From the NCBI GenBank assembly GCA_900548595.1, contig URLB01000070.1, forward strand, positions 1 to 10,667: a stretch of 10,667 nt of DNA, read 5' to 3'. Position 1 is the first letter of the stretch; each line of letters starts with the position of its first letter. Made by a program: the position numbers and the translations under genes. The stretch is from an uncultured Eubacteriales bacterium (GTDB lineage Bacteria; Bacillota; Clostridia; Lachnospirales; Anaerotignaceae). Positions 1-6,755 of this stretch are shown here, piece by piece. The notes beneath the pieces are model-generated. The model saw only the letters and a list, made by a program, of their open reading frames with translations, was not told the DNA's origin and searched no databases.

Positions 1-300
1 ACAAAGACAAAATTCAGACCACATCATTTCCCGTTTACAGAGCCGTCTGCCGAAATGGATGTAACTTGCTTTGCATGCGGCGGAAAAGGCTGCCGTGTAT
101 GTAAGGGAGAAGGATATATTGAACTTCTCGGCTGCGGTATGGTTCACCCTAAAGTGCTTAAAATGTCGGGAATAGACCCCGAAGTATACAGCGGATTTGC
201 TTTCGGTATGGGACTTGAACGTGTTGCAATGCAGAGATACGGTATTACCGATCTGAGACTGCTTTTTGAAAATGATACAAAATTCCTTAAACAGTTCTAA
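1..300 (+). CDS. pheS: Phenylalanyl-tRNA synthetase alpha subunit, C-terminal part (5' end outside window)
   Basis: This is the last 99 residues of the catalytic alpha subunit, which together with PheT charges tRNA-Phe with phenylalanine in the cytoplasm as an (alpha-beta)2 tetramer. The frame is open from base 1, so the gene is cut by the window edge; the internal ATG at 55 is not a start. Two things identify it: the class II motif 3 sequence GFAFGMGLERVAM, and the conserved tail ending in FLKQF. A four-cysteine segment (CFACGGKGCRVC) precedes the GCGMVHPKVL stretch. From memory, Bacillus-type PheS carries such an insertion and the E. coli enzyme does not, so it is a known Firmicute variant and not an oddity. 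pheT follows after 22 bases, so the pair is one transcript. The T-box leader usual for pheST in Firmicutes would lie upstream of the window. Confidence 0.96.
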   Translation, partial: TKTKFRPHHFPFTEPSAEMDVTCFACGGKGCRVCKGEGYIELLGCGMVHPKVLKMSGIDPEVYSGFAFGMGLERVAMQRYGITDLRLLFENDTKFLKQF

Positions 301-322
301 TAGAAAAGGAGTGTGGACTTAA

Positions 323-2722
323 ATGGATTTATCAATGTCATGGTTAAAGGACTATGTAGATATAGATGTGGATATTAAAGACTTTGTTGAAGACATAACG
401 CTTACAGGGTCAAAAGTAGAAGGATGGAGCGAAATAGGCGGAGAACTTTCCGGAATAGTAACCGGTAAAGTACTTAAAATCGAAAAACACCCGAATGCCG
501 ACAGACTTGTAATATGTACAGTTGATATCGGAAAGGATGAACCTCTTATAATTGTAACGCATGCGCCCAATGTATTTGAGGGAGCGTATGTATGCGTTGC
601 GCTTGACGGGGCTACGCTTGCAGGCGGCATTGAAATACATGATACCGATTTTAGAGGCGTTATGTCATACGGAATGATGTGTTCGGTTGAGGAAATGGGA
701 TTTGACAGAAATGATTTCCCTGAAGCGCCTGAAAACGGTATATATATATTCCAAAATGAAGTTCCCCTCGGAAAAGATGTTTGCGATGTAATGGATCTTA
801 AGGATAAGGTAGTTGAGTTTGAAATAACATCAAACAGACCCGACTGTTTCAGCACTGTAGGTCTTGCAAGAGAAGTTGCGGCTACTTATAATAAGGAATT
901 TAAGTATCCTGAAATAGAAGTTAAGGAAGAAGCCGACGGGGACATAAACAGTATGATACAGGTTGAAATAAAAAATCCTGAATTATGCCCAAGATATACA
1001 GCCAGAGTTGTGAAAAACGTAAAAGTTGAACCATCTCCCAGATGGATGAGAAAGAGATTGCGCTCAAACGGAATAAGACCTATAAATAATATAGTAGATA
1101 TTACAAACTATGTTATGTTGGAACTCGGACAGCCTATGCACGCTTTTACAATAGGGAACATTGACGGAAGCAAAATTATTGTAAGGAATGCAGAGGACGG
1201 AGAAAAAATTACTACACTTGACGGAAACGAAAGACAGCTTGACCCTTCAATGCTTGTAATATCTGACTGTAATAAAGCCGTAGCTGTAGCCGGAGTTATG
1301 GGCGGAGAAAATTCAAAAGTAAACGGAAGTACCGATACAATACTTTTTGAGTCTGCAAACTTTAACGGACCTAATGTGCGTGTAACAGCTAAAAAACTCG
1401 GCTTAAGGACAGACGCTTCAGCAAAGTTTGAAAAGGGACTCGATCCGAACCTTACAATGGACGCAGTAAACAGAGCGGTGCAGCTTGTTGAAATGCTTGG
1501 CTGCGGTGAGGTTGTAAAAGGCTGCGTAGACTGCTACCCTAATAAGAGAGAAAGCTGGTCTTTGGAATACAGTCCGGAAAAGATAAACAAACTTCTCGGA
1601 ACGGATATATCCGAGGACGAAATGATTAAAATATTTGAAAAGATAGAGCTTGTTGCTGACAAGGCTTCAAAAACCGTAAAAATACCAACTTTCAGACCTG
1701 ATCTTGAAAGTATGGCTGACCTTGCCGAGGAAGTAGCAAGATTTTACGGCTATGATAAAATAACTCCTACGCTTGCAGCTGGTACTCCTACAGTCGGAAA
1801 GAGGACTTATGCTCAGACTATTACGGCTATGATTAAAAATTCTTTGATTTCAAACGGTTTGTGCGAGGCAATGACGTATTCGTTCGAGAGTCCAAAGGTT
1901 TTTGATAAGCTTTATATTCCCGAGGGACATGAATTGAGAAAAACTGTTGTTATATCAAACCCTCTCGGAGAAGACTACAGTATTATGCGTACAACTACGC
2001 TTAACGGTATATTGACTTCCCTTTCTACAAACTATAACAGAAGAAACGAAAATGCTGGTCTTTTTGAGATAGCGAAGGTTTATATACCTAAAGCCGTTCC
2101 CGTTACAGAACTTCCGGACGAACCTGTAAAGATAACGATTGGAATGTACGGAAATAATGTTGATTTCTACGCCGCAAAAGGTATAGTGGAGCATACTGTA
2201 GATACGCTCGGAATAAAAAATGTTGAATTTTTACCTGCAAAAGATATTTTCTGGATGCACCCGGGAAGAACAGCCAGAATAGAAATAAACGGAAAGTATG
2301 CAGGATATGTCGGAGAACTTCATCCTCAGGTTGCGTCTAATTACGGAATAGGTACAAGAGTATATATTTCGGTAATAGACGAAAGCAAATTAATTGAAGC
2401 GTCAGATTTAATTACCGTATACAAACCTCTTCCCAAATATCCGGCTATGGCAAGAGATATTTCTATGCTTGTAAAAGATGAAATTTATGTAAGAGATATC
2501 GAAAAAGAGATAGAGGCTAACGGTGGACAGCTTTTAGAGAATATTACGTTATTTGACGTTTATAAAGGCGGGCAAATAGCGGAAGGGTATAAGTCTGTTT
2601 CATTCTCAATAACATTCAGAGCGCCTGACAGAACACTTACAGACGACGAAGTAAATAAAGTAATGAATGATATACTTGATTCACTTGAGAAAAAATTCGG
2701 AGCTGTACTTAGGGATAAATAA
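323..2722 (+). CDS. pheT: Phenylalanyl-tRNA synthetase beta subunit
   Basis: The 799-residue product has full length for the bacterial beta subunit. It binds and positions tRNA-Phe and edits mischarged Tyr-tRNA-Phe. Domains in order: an EMAP/OB-fold tRNA-binding domain at about residues 40-150 (HPNADRL at 56-62); a B3/B4 editing domain at about 220-390, with RPINNIVDITNYV and GQPMHAF; a B5 domain at about 415-485, with FRPDLESMADLAEEVAR; a degenerate class II synthetase core; and a C-terminal FDX-ACB anticodon-binding domain from about 700 (PKYPAMARDIS). The ATG at 323 is supported by AAAGGAGTG seven bases or so upstream and by the canonical MSWLKDYV start of the family. It follows pheS by 22 bases and is closed by a terminator about 70 bases downstream. 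Ile is often encoded by ATA and Arg by AGA, the ordinary style of this genome. No defect is visible. Confidence 0.97.
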   Translation: MDLSMSWLKDYVDIDVDIKDFVEDITLTGSKVEGWSEIGGELSGIVTGKVLKIEKHPNADRLVICTVDIGKDEPLIIVTHAPNVFEGAYVCVALDGATLAGGIEIHDTDFRGVMSYGMMCSVEEMGFDRNDFPEAPENGIYIFQNEVPLGKDVCDVMDLKDKVVEFEITSNRPDCFSTVGLAREVAATYNKEFKYPEIEVKEEADGDINSMIQVEIKNPELCPRYTARVVKNVKVEPSPRWMRKRLRSNGIRPINNIVDITNYVMLELGQPMHAFTIGNIDGSKIIVRNAEDGEKITTLDGNERQLDPSMLVISDCNKAVAVAGVMGGENSKVNGSTDTILFESANFNGPNVRVTAKKLGLRTDASAKFEKGLDPNLTMDAVNRAVQLVEMLGCGEVVKGCVDCYPNKRESWSLEYSPEKINKLLGTDISEDEMIKIFEKIELVADKASKTVKIPTFRPDLESMADLAEEVARFYGYDKITPTLAAGTPTVGKRTYAQTITAMIKNSLISNGLCEAMTYSFESPKVFDKLYIPEGHELRKTVVISNPLGEDYSIMRTTTLNGILTSLSTNYNRRNENAGLFEIAKVYIPKAVPVTELPDEPVKITIGMYGNNVDFYAAKGIVEHTVDTLGIKNVEFLPAKDIFWMHPGRTARIEINGKYAGYVGELHPQVASNYGIGTRVYISVIDESKLIEASDLITVYKPLPKYPAMARDISMLVKDEIYVRDIEKEIEANGGQLLENITLFDVYKGGQIAEGYKSVSFSITFRAPDRTLTDDEVNKVMNDILDSLEKKFGAVLRDK

Positions 2723-2794
2723 AAAATAGTAATAATAACGATTTTTTTGAACAATTCCTCAAAATTGGCTCGAAAATACAGCTTTTATAAACTT

Positions 2795-2832
2795 AAAAAA
2801 AGTACTGATTTCTATAAATCGGTACTTTTTTA
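2795..2832 (+). terminator. Intrinsic terminator of pheST
   Basis: The arms AGTACTGATTT (2801-2811) and AAATCGGTACT (2816-2826) pair with one G-U wobble around the loop CTAT. A-tracts extend the left arm and T-tracts the right arm. The T-run at 2826-2831 makes this a rho-independent terminator. Because the left arm begins with an A-run, it could also stop transcripts from the opposite strand. It lies 72 bases after the pheT stop and separates pheST from the next unit. Confidence 0.85.
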
Positions 2833-2891
2833 TTTGAGAATAATTTTTGATATATAACCTATAAAAGGATTTAATAACAATTTATGGAATG

Positions 2892-2906
2892 TTTTGTCAG
2901 ACAAAA
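2892..2906. promoter_or_regulatory. Palindrome TTTTGTC-A-GACAAAA, candidate operator copy 1
   Basis: This is a perfect 7-bp inverted repeat around a single A; its core TTGTCAGACAA (2894-2904) recurs exactly at 2982-2992. The core fits the TNGTNNNACNA pattern described for binding sites of FadR-subfamily GntR regulators; assignment to that family is inference. The site lies about 30 bases upstream of a TATAAT at 2933-2938. The TTGTCA half also resembles a -35 element, with TATACT 15 bases further on, so a promoter role is possible as well. Confidence 0.5.
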
Positions 2907-2981
2907 TGACTAATTATACTTACCATATGCTCTATAATGTAATGATGTAGTGATATAAAATTAAAGAAAAACATGCTTTTC

Positions 2982-2992
2982 TTGTCAGACAA
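2982..2992. promoter_or_regulatory. Palindrome TTGTCAGACAA, candidate operator copy 2
   Basis: This is an exact second copy of the 11-base palindrome, 88 bases downstream of copy 1. The two copies flank the TATAAT-containing segment at 2933-2956. That arrangement would suit a dimeric repressor binding both sides of a promoter, but no regulator gene is present in the window to support the idea. TTGTCA here is followed after 17 bases by TATATG (3005-3010), so it could alternatively be a weak promoter. Confidence 0.45.
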
Positions 2993-3135
2993 TAAGGGCT
3001 GAAATATATGATAATAATCAATTATACGGTTTGCATAAAACCTAAAAAGCTATGTTTATGTTAAAAATGCATAAATAGAAGCGTGAATATTATGTGTTGG
3101 ATATAAGATCCGTGCAATGTTTTTACAAAAAAACC

Positions 3136-3163
3136 TTGAAAATAATAAAATTTGAGTTATAAT
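3136..3163 (+). promoter_or_regulatory. Probable sigma-A promoter for the ATPase/oxidoreductase operon
   Basis: TTGAAA (3136-3141) and TATAAT (3158-3163) are separated by 16 bases and followed by G and an AT-rich start region. Initiation would fall near 3170, giving a leader of about 78 bases before the ATG at 3248. It is the best match to a vegetative promoter in the leader and the one closest to the gene. A related TATAAT segment at 2933-2938 has no good -35 partner. Confidence 0.65.
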
Positions 3164-3247
3164 GTAATAGTGTTGTGATGTTAGAGAAATAAATCTTATC
3201 ATTTAAAACACAGCAATGCTAATTCTGTCTTGGGAGGGAGAATTAAA

Positions 3248-3940
3248 ATGTTTAAAGATGATAAACGTATAAGAATGTTTTGCGGACATTATGGAAGCGG
3301 AAAAACAGAGTTTGCTGTAAATTATGTTACAAAACTGAAAGAAGAAGTCGGTCAGGACAAAAAGGTTGTTATATCCGATATGGATATAGTAAACCCTTAC
3401 TTCCGTTCCAGAGAAAAGAAGGCGGAGCTTGAAGACAAGGGCATTGTAGTATACGGTTCATCGTATAATAACGATGCGGATATTCCGGCGGTTCCGGCTG
3501 AAATGATGGGACCTTTTATCGACAAAAAATGCGACTACATTATTGACCTCGGCGGAAATGATGTCGGAACAATTGTTTTGGGAAGATATAAAGAACATTT
3601 CGATCCCGAGGAAATAGATGTGTTTATGGTTGTTAACACATACAGACCTGATACATACGACGCCGATTTGGTAATAGAACAGATGCATGAGCTTGAGGCG
3701 GGTATAGGTCTTAAGATTACGGGCTTTGTAAATAACACTAATCTTGTTAGAGAAACGTGTGCCGACGATCTTTTCAGAGGAGAGGAAATATTGTCGGATG
3801 TAAGCAGAAAAACAGGAGTGCCAATCAGATATACTGCTTACGTTGAGGAAGTTGTTAAAGACATGACTCCCGAAGTGAAAGCTAAGCTTTCAGGAGAAGT
3901 CGTGCCTCTTACATATTATATGAGAGCATCATGGATGTAA
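3248..3940 (+). CDS. P-loop ATPase (ParA/CobQ-like fold), unknown role, heads oxidoreductase operon
   Basis: The protein is a 230-residue cytosolic nucleotide-binding protein. The Walker A loop is GHYGSGKTE at residues 13-21. Next come DMDIVNPYFR (44-53), which holds acidic residues typical of SIMIBI-class ATPases, a Walker B-like IIDLGGND (98-105), and VNNTNL (161-166) near where this class recognises the base. I chose the ATG at 3248 because GGGAGGGAG lies just upstream (3232-3240). A TTG at 3230 would add six residues encoded by the ribosome binding site itself and is unlikely. The gene ends 30 bases before the ferredoxin-like gene, with no terminator between, so it is cotranscribed with the 2-oxoacid oxidoreductase. 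Genes of this kind next to such oxidoreductases are, as I recall, common in Clostridia. A role in assembly or regulation of the complex is inference. No membrane segment or metal-binding Cys motif is visible. Confidence 0.85.
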   Translation: MFKDDKRIRMFCGHYGSGKTEFAVNYVTKLKEEVGQDKKVVISDMDIVNPYFRSREKKAELEDKGIVVYGSSYNNDADIPAVPAEMMGPFIDKKCDYIIDLGGNDVGTIVLGRYKEHFDPEEIDVFMVVNTYRPDTYDADLVIEQMHELEAGIGLKITGFVNNTNLVRETCADDLFRGEEILSDVSRKTGVPIRYTAYVEEVVKDMTPEVKAKLSGEVVPLTYYMRASWM

Positions 3941-3970
3941 TTTTTTAATTAAATAAGGAGGTGCACTTAA

Positions 3971-4189
3971 ATGGCAAAATTCACATTATTATTCAACAAA
4001 GAAAACTGTAAGGGCTGCGAACTCTGTGTTAATGCATGTCCAAAAGGACTTCTTGCGCTTGACAAAGATGCTACAAACGATGCGGGCTATTATCCTGCAG
4101 GCATAACTGATCAGGAGGCATGTATAGGATGCCAGAGTTGTGCAAGAATGTGTCCCGATTGCATAATCACAATCGTAAAAAATGATTGA
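3971..4189 (+). CDS. 2-oxoacid:ferredoxin oxidoreductase, delta (4Fe-4S ferredoxin-like) subunit
   Basis: This 72-residue ferredoxin-like protein has two complete CxxCxxCxxxCP motifs: C13, C16, C19, C23 and C51, C54, C57, C61. It should carry two [4Fe-4S] clusters that pass electrons from the TPP-containing subunit to external ferredoxin. A ninth cysteine, C64, follows the second motif. The start is fixed by a near-perfect AAGGAGGTG at 3955-3963. The position directly before the alpha subunit, and the small size, match the delta subunit (KorD/PorD-like) of four-subunit 2-oxoacid oxidoreductases. A free-standing ferredoxin is the alternative, but the operon context argues against it. It is 22 bases from vorB. 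Confidence 0.9.
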   Translation: MAKFTLLFNKENCKGCELCVNACPKGLLALDKDATNDAGYYPAGITDQEACIGCQSCARMCPDCIITIVKND

Positions 4190-4211
4190 TTAAGAGAGGA
4201 GGATAATAATA

Positions 4212-5273
4212 ATGGCTAAAGTTATTATGAAAGGCAACGAAGCTCTTGCTAAAGCAGCTATCGTTGGCGGTTGCAGATATTTCATGGGCTATCCCATAAC
4301 ACCACAGAATGAAATACCTGAGTATTTATCAAGAGAATTACCTAAGGTTGGCGGAACATTTATCCAGGCAGAGTCTGAGGTTGCTGCTATAAATATGGTT
4401 TACGGTGCAGGTGCATCCGGTGCGAGAGTTATGACATCATCATCATCACCCGGAATCGCTCTTAGACAGGAAGGTATCGGATACCTTATCCATGGAGAAG
4501 TTCCAGCAGTTATCATCTCAATGATGCGTGGCGGCCCGGCACTTGGTACAATCCAGCCCGGACAGAGTGACTATTTACAGTCAAAATACGGCGGAGCAAA
4601 CGGCGACAAGCGTCTCCCTGTACTTCTTCCTGGAAATATTCAGGAAGCTGTTGACGATGTTAAATATGCGTTTGAAATGGCAGATCACTACAGACATCCT
4701 GTAATCGTATGTTGTGATGGTCTTATCGGGCAGATGATGGAACCTGTAGAATTTGATCATCCTGTAGAAATAAAATCAAAGCAGGATCCTGCAGACTGGG
4801 CACTCGGACATTCAAGACCCGGCGAAAGAAACTTCATATATGGTATTTCTGATGATGCAGCTGACTGTGAAAGAAGAAATATCAGAAACTTTGAAGGCAA
4901 ATATGCTGAAATGGCAGCTACAGAAGCAAGATATGAAGAATACATGATGGATGACGCAGAGTATGCAATGGTTGGCTACGGCACAACAGCACGTATTCTC
5001 AAGACAGCTGTTGTGGAACTCAGAAAAGAAGGTTATAAAGTTGGTTTAATCAGACCTAAGACAGCTTGGCCTTTCCCTGAAGCTCCTTTCCAGAATAAAA
5101 ATATTAAGAAATTCATCGTTGGTGAGATGAACATGGGTCAGATGGTTGACGACGTTATTCTTGCTTGCGGAGACAAAACAAAAGTAACTTTCCATGGCAG
5201 ATGCGGTGGTGTTATTCCTACACCTGAAGAATACATCGAATATGGCAAGAAAGTAATGGGAGGTGCAGAATAA
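4212..5273 (+). CDS. vorB: 2-oxoacid (probably branched-chain):ferredoxin oxidoreductase, alpha subunit (VorB-type)
   Basis: The 353-residue alpha subunit belongs to the pyruvate:ferredoxin oxidoreductase superfamily. It combines the pyrimidine-binding domain (about residues 5-185) and the transketolase C-terminal-like domain II (about 240-350). Visible family features are GYPITPQNEI at 26-35, the AESE acidic motif at 53-56 where the family has its catalytic Glu, TSSSSPG at 75-81, and GPALGTIQPGQSD near 108-120. With the beta, gamma and delta subunits it oxidatively decarboxylates a 2-oxoacid plus CoA to acyl-CoA, CO2 and reduced ferredoxin. GAGGAGG lies just upstream of the ATG. The next gene starts on the last base of its stop (TAATG), so translation is coupled. 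Sequence style favours the VorB (2-oxoisovalerate) group over KorA (2-oxoglutarate), but substrate cannot be fixed by eye. Ile is mostly ATC/ATT, unlike pheT. Confidence 0.9.
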   Translation: MAKVIMKGNEALAKAAIVGGCRYFMGYPITPQNEIPEYLSRELPKVGGTFIQAESEVAAINMVYGAGASGARVMTSSSSPGIALRQEGIGYLIHGEVPAVIISMMRGGPALGTIQPGQSDYLQSKYGGANGDKRLPVLLPGNIQEAVDDVKYAFEMADHYRHPVIVCCDGLIGQMMEPVEFDHPVEIKSKQDPADWALGHSRPGERNFIYGISDDAADCERRNIRNFEGKYAEMAATEARYEEYMMDDAEYAMVGYGTTARILKTAVVELRKEGYKVGLIRPKTAWPFPEAPFQNKNIKKFIVGEMNMGQMVDDVILACGDKTKVTFHGRCGGVIPTPEEYIEYGKKVMGGAE

Positions 5274-6025
5274 TGTCTACTGTAGTATTCAAGAAACCGG
5301 AAGGTATGACTGATCGTAAATTACATTACTGCCCCGGCTGTGCTCATGGTATTGTACACAGACTTGTAGCAGAATGTGTTGCTGAACTCGGACAGGTTGA
5401 AAACACAATTATTACAGCTCCTGTAGGTTGTTCAGTATTTATTCCTAACTATTTTACATATGACACAATCCACTGTGCTCATGGTAGAGCTCCTGCCACA
5501 GCAACAGGTATTAAAAGAGTTCATCCTGATAAATTAGTTATCACATATCAGGGAGACGGAGACCTTGCTTCTATCGGTACAGCTGAAATCGTTCACTGTG
5601 CTGCAAGAGGTGAGAAACTTACAACAATTTTCATCAACAACGGTATTTATGGTATGACAGGCGGACAGATGGCTCCTACAACTCTTCCTGGAATGAAGGC
5701 TACAACATGCCAGTCAGGTCGTGATGTAAGTGTAAACGGTAACCCTATCCGTGTATCTGAAATGTTAGCTACACTTGATGGTCCTGTTTATATTGAACGT
5801 GTATCCGTTGACTCTGCTCCTAACGTAATTAAGGCTAAAAAGGCTATCAAGAAAGCTCTTGAATGCCAGATGAAAGGCTTAGGCTACTCATTTGTTGAGG
5901 TTGTTTCAAGCTGTCCTACAAACTGGGGCATGACACCTGTAAAGGCTATGGAATTCGTTAGAGAAAAAATGATTCCTTACTATCCACTTGGAGTTTATAA
6001 AGATGTTACAGAGGAGGCTAAATAA
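5273..6025 (+). CDS. vorA: 2-oxoacid:ferredoxin oxidoreductase, beta (thiamine diphosphate-binding) subunit
   Basis: This 250-residue subunit binds thiamine diphosphate and does the decarboxylation chemistry. The TPP/Mg2+ motif is clear: GDGD from residue 94, then NN at 122-123 about 27 residues later. Cysteines of CPGC (20, 23), VGCS (53) and SSCPTNWG (214) match the pattern that holds the proximal [4Fe-4S] cluster in this family. The C-terminal stretch with CPTNWGMTP and YYPLGVYKD is also typical. GGGAGGTG at 5258-5265, inside the end of vorB, drives initiation at the overlapping ATG, which implies equal output with the alpha subunit. Codon use is striking: none of the 17 Ile codons is ATA and several Arg codons are CGT, while pheT and feoB use ATA freely. 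This suggests selection for high expression. The substrate is uncertain (branched-chain 2-oxoacids versus 2-oxoglutarate). Confidence 0.92.
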   Translation: MSTVVFKKPEGMTDRKLHYCPGCAHGIVHRLVAECVAELGQVENTIITAPVGCSVFIPNYFTYDTIHCAHGRAPATATGIKRVHPDKLVITYQGDGDLASIGTAEIVHCAARGEKLTTIFINNGIYGMTGGQMAPTTLPGMKATTCQSGRDVSVNGNPIRVSEMLATLDGPVYIERVSVDSAPNVIKAKKAIKKALECQMKGLGYSFVEVVSSCPTNWGMTPVKAMEFVREKMIPYYPLGVYKDVTEEAK

Positions 6026-6027
6026 TT

Positions 6028-6588
6028 ATGGGAAAGACATATAAAATTAGCTGCGCTGGTTTCGGTGGACAGGGCGTTATGACAATGGGTGAGCTTATAA
6101 CTTTTGCCGGTATGGATGAAGGCAAGGAAGTTGCATGGGTTCCTTCATACGGTCCTGAAATGCGTGGTGGTACAGCTAACTGTTCAGTTACAGTTTCAGA
6201 TGAACCTATCGGATCACCTGTTTTTGAAAACAATATCGACATCGTAATTGCTATGAACCTTCCTTCATACCTTAAGTATGTTGATAAAGTTGCACCTGGC
6301 GGATGTCTCTTCCTTAACTCTTCTATAATTGATGAAGAAGTAAAGAGAACAGATATTAACGTTTACAGAGTTCCTGTTAATGATATAGCTGATGAGCTTG
6401 GCAACCAGAAGCTTGTTAACATTATCATGCTTGGTGCTGTTATAGAAGTTACAAAGATTGTTTCTCCTGAAACTATCCTTGGTTCAGCTTTCATCAACCT
6501 CTTTGGTGAAGCTAAGAAAAAATTAATCCCTGCTAATACAGTTGCACTTGGCAAGGGTGCTGAATCTGTAAAGGATCAGATTAAGTAA
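6028..6588 (+). CDS. 2-oxoacid:ferredoxin oxidoreductase, gamma subunit
   Basis: This 186-residue protein matches the gamma (catalytic-domain III) subunit of four-subunit 2-oxoacid oxidoreductases. It starts with the characteristic GFGGQGVMTMG at residues 11-21, followed by VPSYGPEMRGGTANC (about 38-52) and IVIAMNLPSY. This subunit helps bind CoA and completes the active heterotetramer in the cytoplasm. It begins two bases after the vorA stop, with GAGGAGG (6011-6017) inside the vorA end, so the three catalytic genes are translationally linked. The operon order is delta-alpha-beta-gamma, which is a usual arrangement. It is the last gene before a strong terminator. The symbol differs between naming schemes (korC, porG), so none is given. 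Confidence 0.9.
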   Translation: MGKTYKISCAGFGGQGVMTMGELITFAGMDEGKEVAWVPSYGPEMRGGTANCSVTVSDEPIGSPVFENNIDIVIAMNLPSYLKYVDKVAPGGCLFLNSSIIDEEVKRTDINVYRVPVNDIADELGNQKLVNIIMLGAVIEVTKIVSPETILGSAFINLFGEAKKKLIPANTVALGKGAESVKDQIK

Positions 6589-6620
6589 GAGTGAATTTTG
6601 CTATGCACTATTAATAGATT

Positions 6621-6648
6621 GCGCAGGCTTTCATGCCTGCGCTTTTTT
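6621..6648 (+). terminator. Intrinsic terminator of the oxidoreductase operon
   Basis: The perfect 8-bp GC-rich stem GCGCAGGC / GCCTGCGC (6621-6628 and 6635-6642) has the six-base loop TTTCAT and is followed at once by TTTTTT. It is the strongest terminator in the window, 32 bases after the gamma-subunit stop. Confidence 0.95.
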
Positions 6649-6664
6649 GCTTTATTATATATAA

Positions 6665-6700
6665 ATTTATCGGCTGATACTTACATGAATTACGATAAAT
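6665..6700. repeat. Inverted repeat ATTTATCG-N20-CGATAAAT
   Basis: Two perfect 8-base arms (6665-6672 and 6693-6700) are separated by 20 bases, just upstream of the promoter of the secreted-protein gene. The arm centres are 28 bases apart. It may be an operator or chance in AT-rich DNA. Confidence 0.3.
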
Positions 6701-6723
6701 GGTGAATATTACTAGAATAAGAG

Positions 6724-6752
6724 TTGATTTTTGACTTTAATTGTTATATAAT
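6724..6752 (+). promoter_or_regulatory. Probable sigma-A promoter of the SLH-like protein gene
   Basis: TTGATT (6724-6729) and a consensus TATAAT (6747-6752) are separated by the optimal 17 bases. Initiation would fall at about 6758-6760, the left foot of a long hairpin. A nearby TTGACT (6731-6736) is a better -35 hexamer but only 10 bases from the TATAAT, so it is not used with it. Confidence 0.75.
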
Positions 6753-6755
6753 ACA

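Larger units (their letters stand above)
2833..3247 (+). other. Long non-coding leader upstream of the ATPase/oxidoreductase operon
   Basis: This stretch of about 415 bases is very AT-rich and holds no convincing gene: the few ATG-initiated frames are short and lack a Shine-Dalgarno sequence. It contains two TTGTCAGACAA palindromes (2894-2904 and 2982-2992). It also contains a 24-base imperfect direct repeat that begins with TATAAT (2933-2956 and 3158-3181, 20 of 24 identical) and a good promoter near 3136-3163. Its length and these sites suggest regulated, possibly multi-promoter, transcription of the downstream operon. I could not match it to a known riboswitch. Confidence 0.6.

Noticed and set aside
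55..300. Stand-alone 81-residue zinc-finger-like protein
   Set aside because: The frame is open to base 1 and the sequence is the C-terminal catalytic part of PheS, so this is a truncated view of a larger gene.
352..855. 167-residue open frame on the minus strand
   Set aside because: It lies entirely antisense to the pheT tRNA-binding region, is Ser/Thr-rich in the way reverse frames of such genes are, and has no ribosome binding site.
2884..2913. Nine-codon frame starting ATGGAATG in the leader
   Set aside because: There is no properly spaced ribosome binding site and the frame covers the palindrome, so a leader peptide is not supported.
3000..3135. Possible riboswitch or small RNA in the leader
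   Set aside because: Only short weak AT-rich hairpins (for example GGAT/ATCC near 3110) can be drawn, and no conserved aptamer core was recognised.
3230..3247. TTG start six codons upstream of the ATPase ATG
   Set aside because: These codons overlap the GGGAGGGAG ribosome binding site that serves the ATG at 3248, and the TTG has no site of its own.
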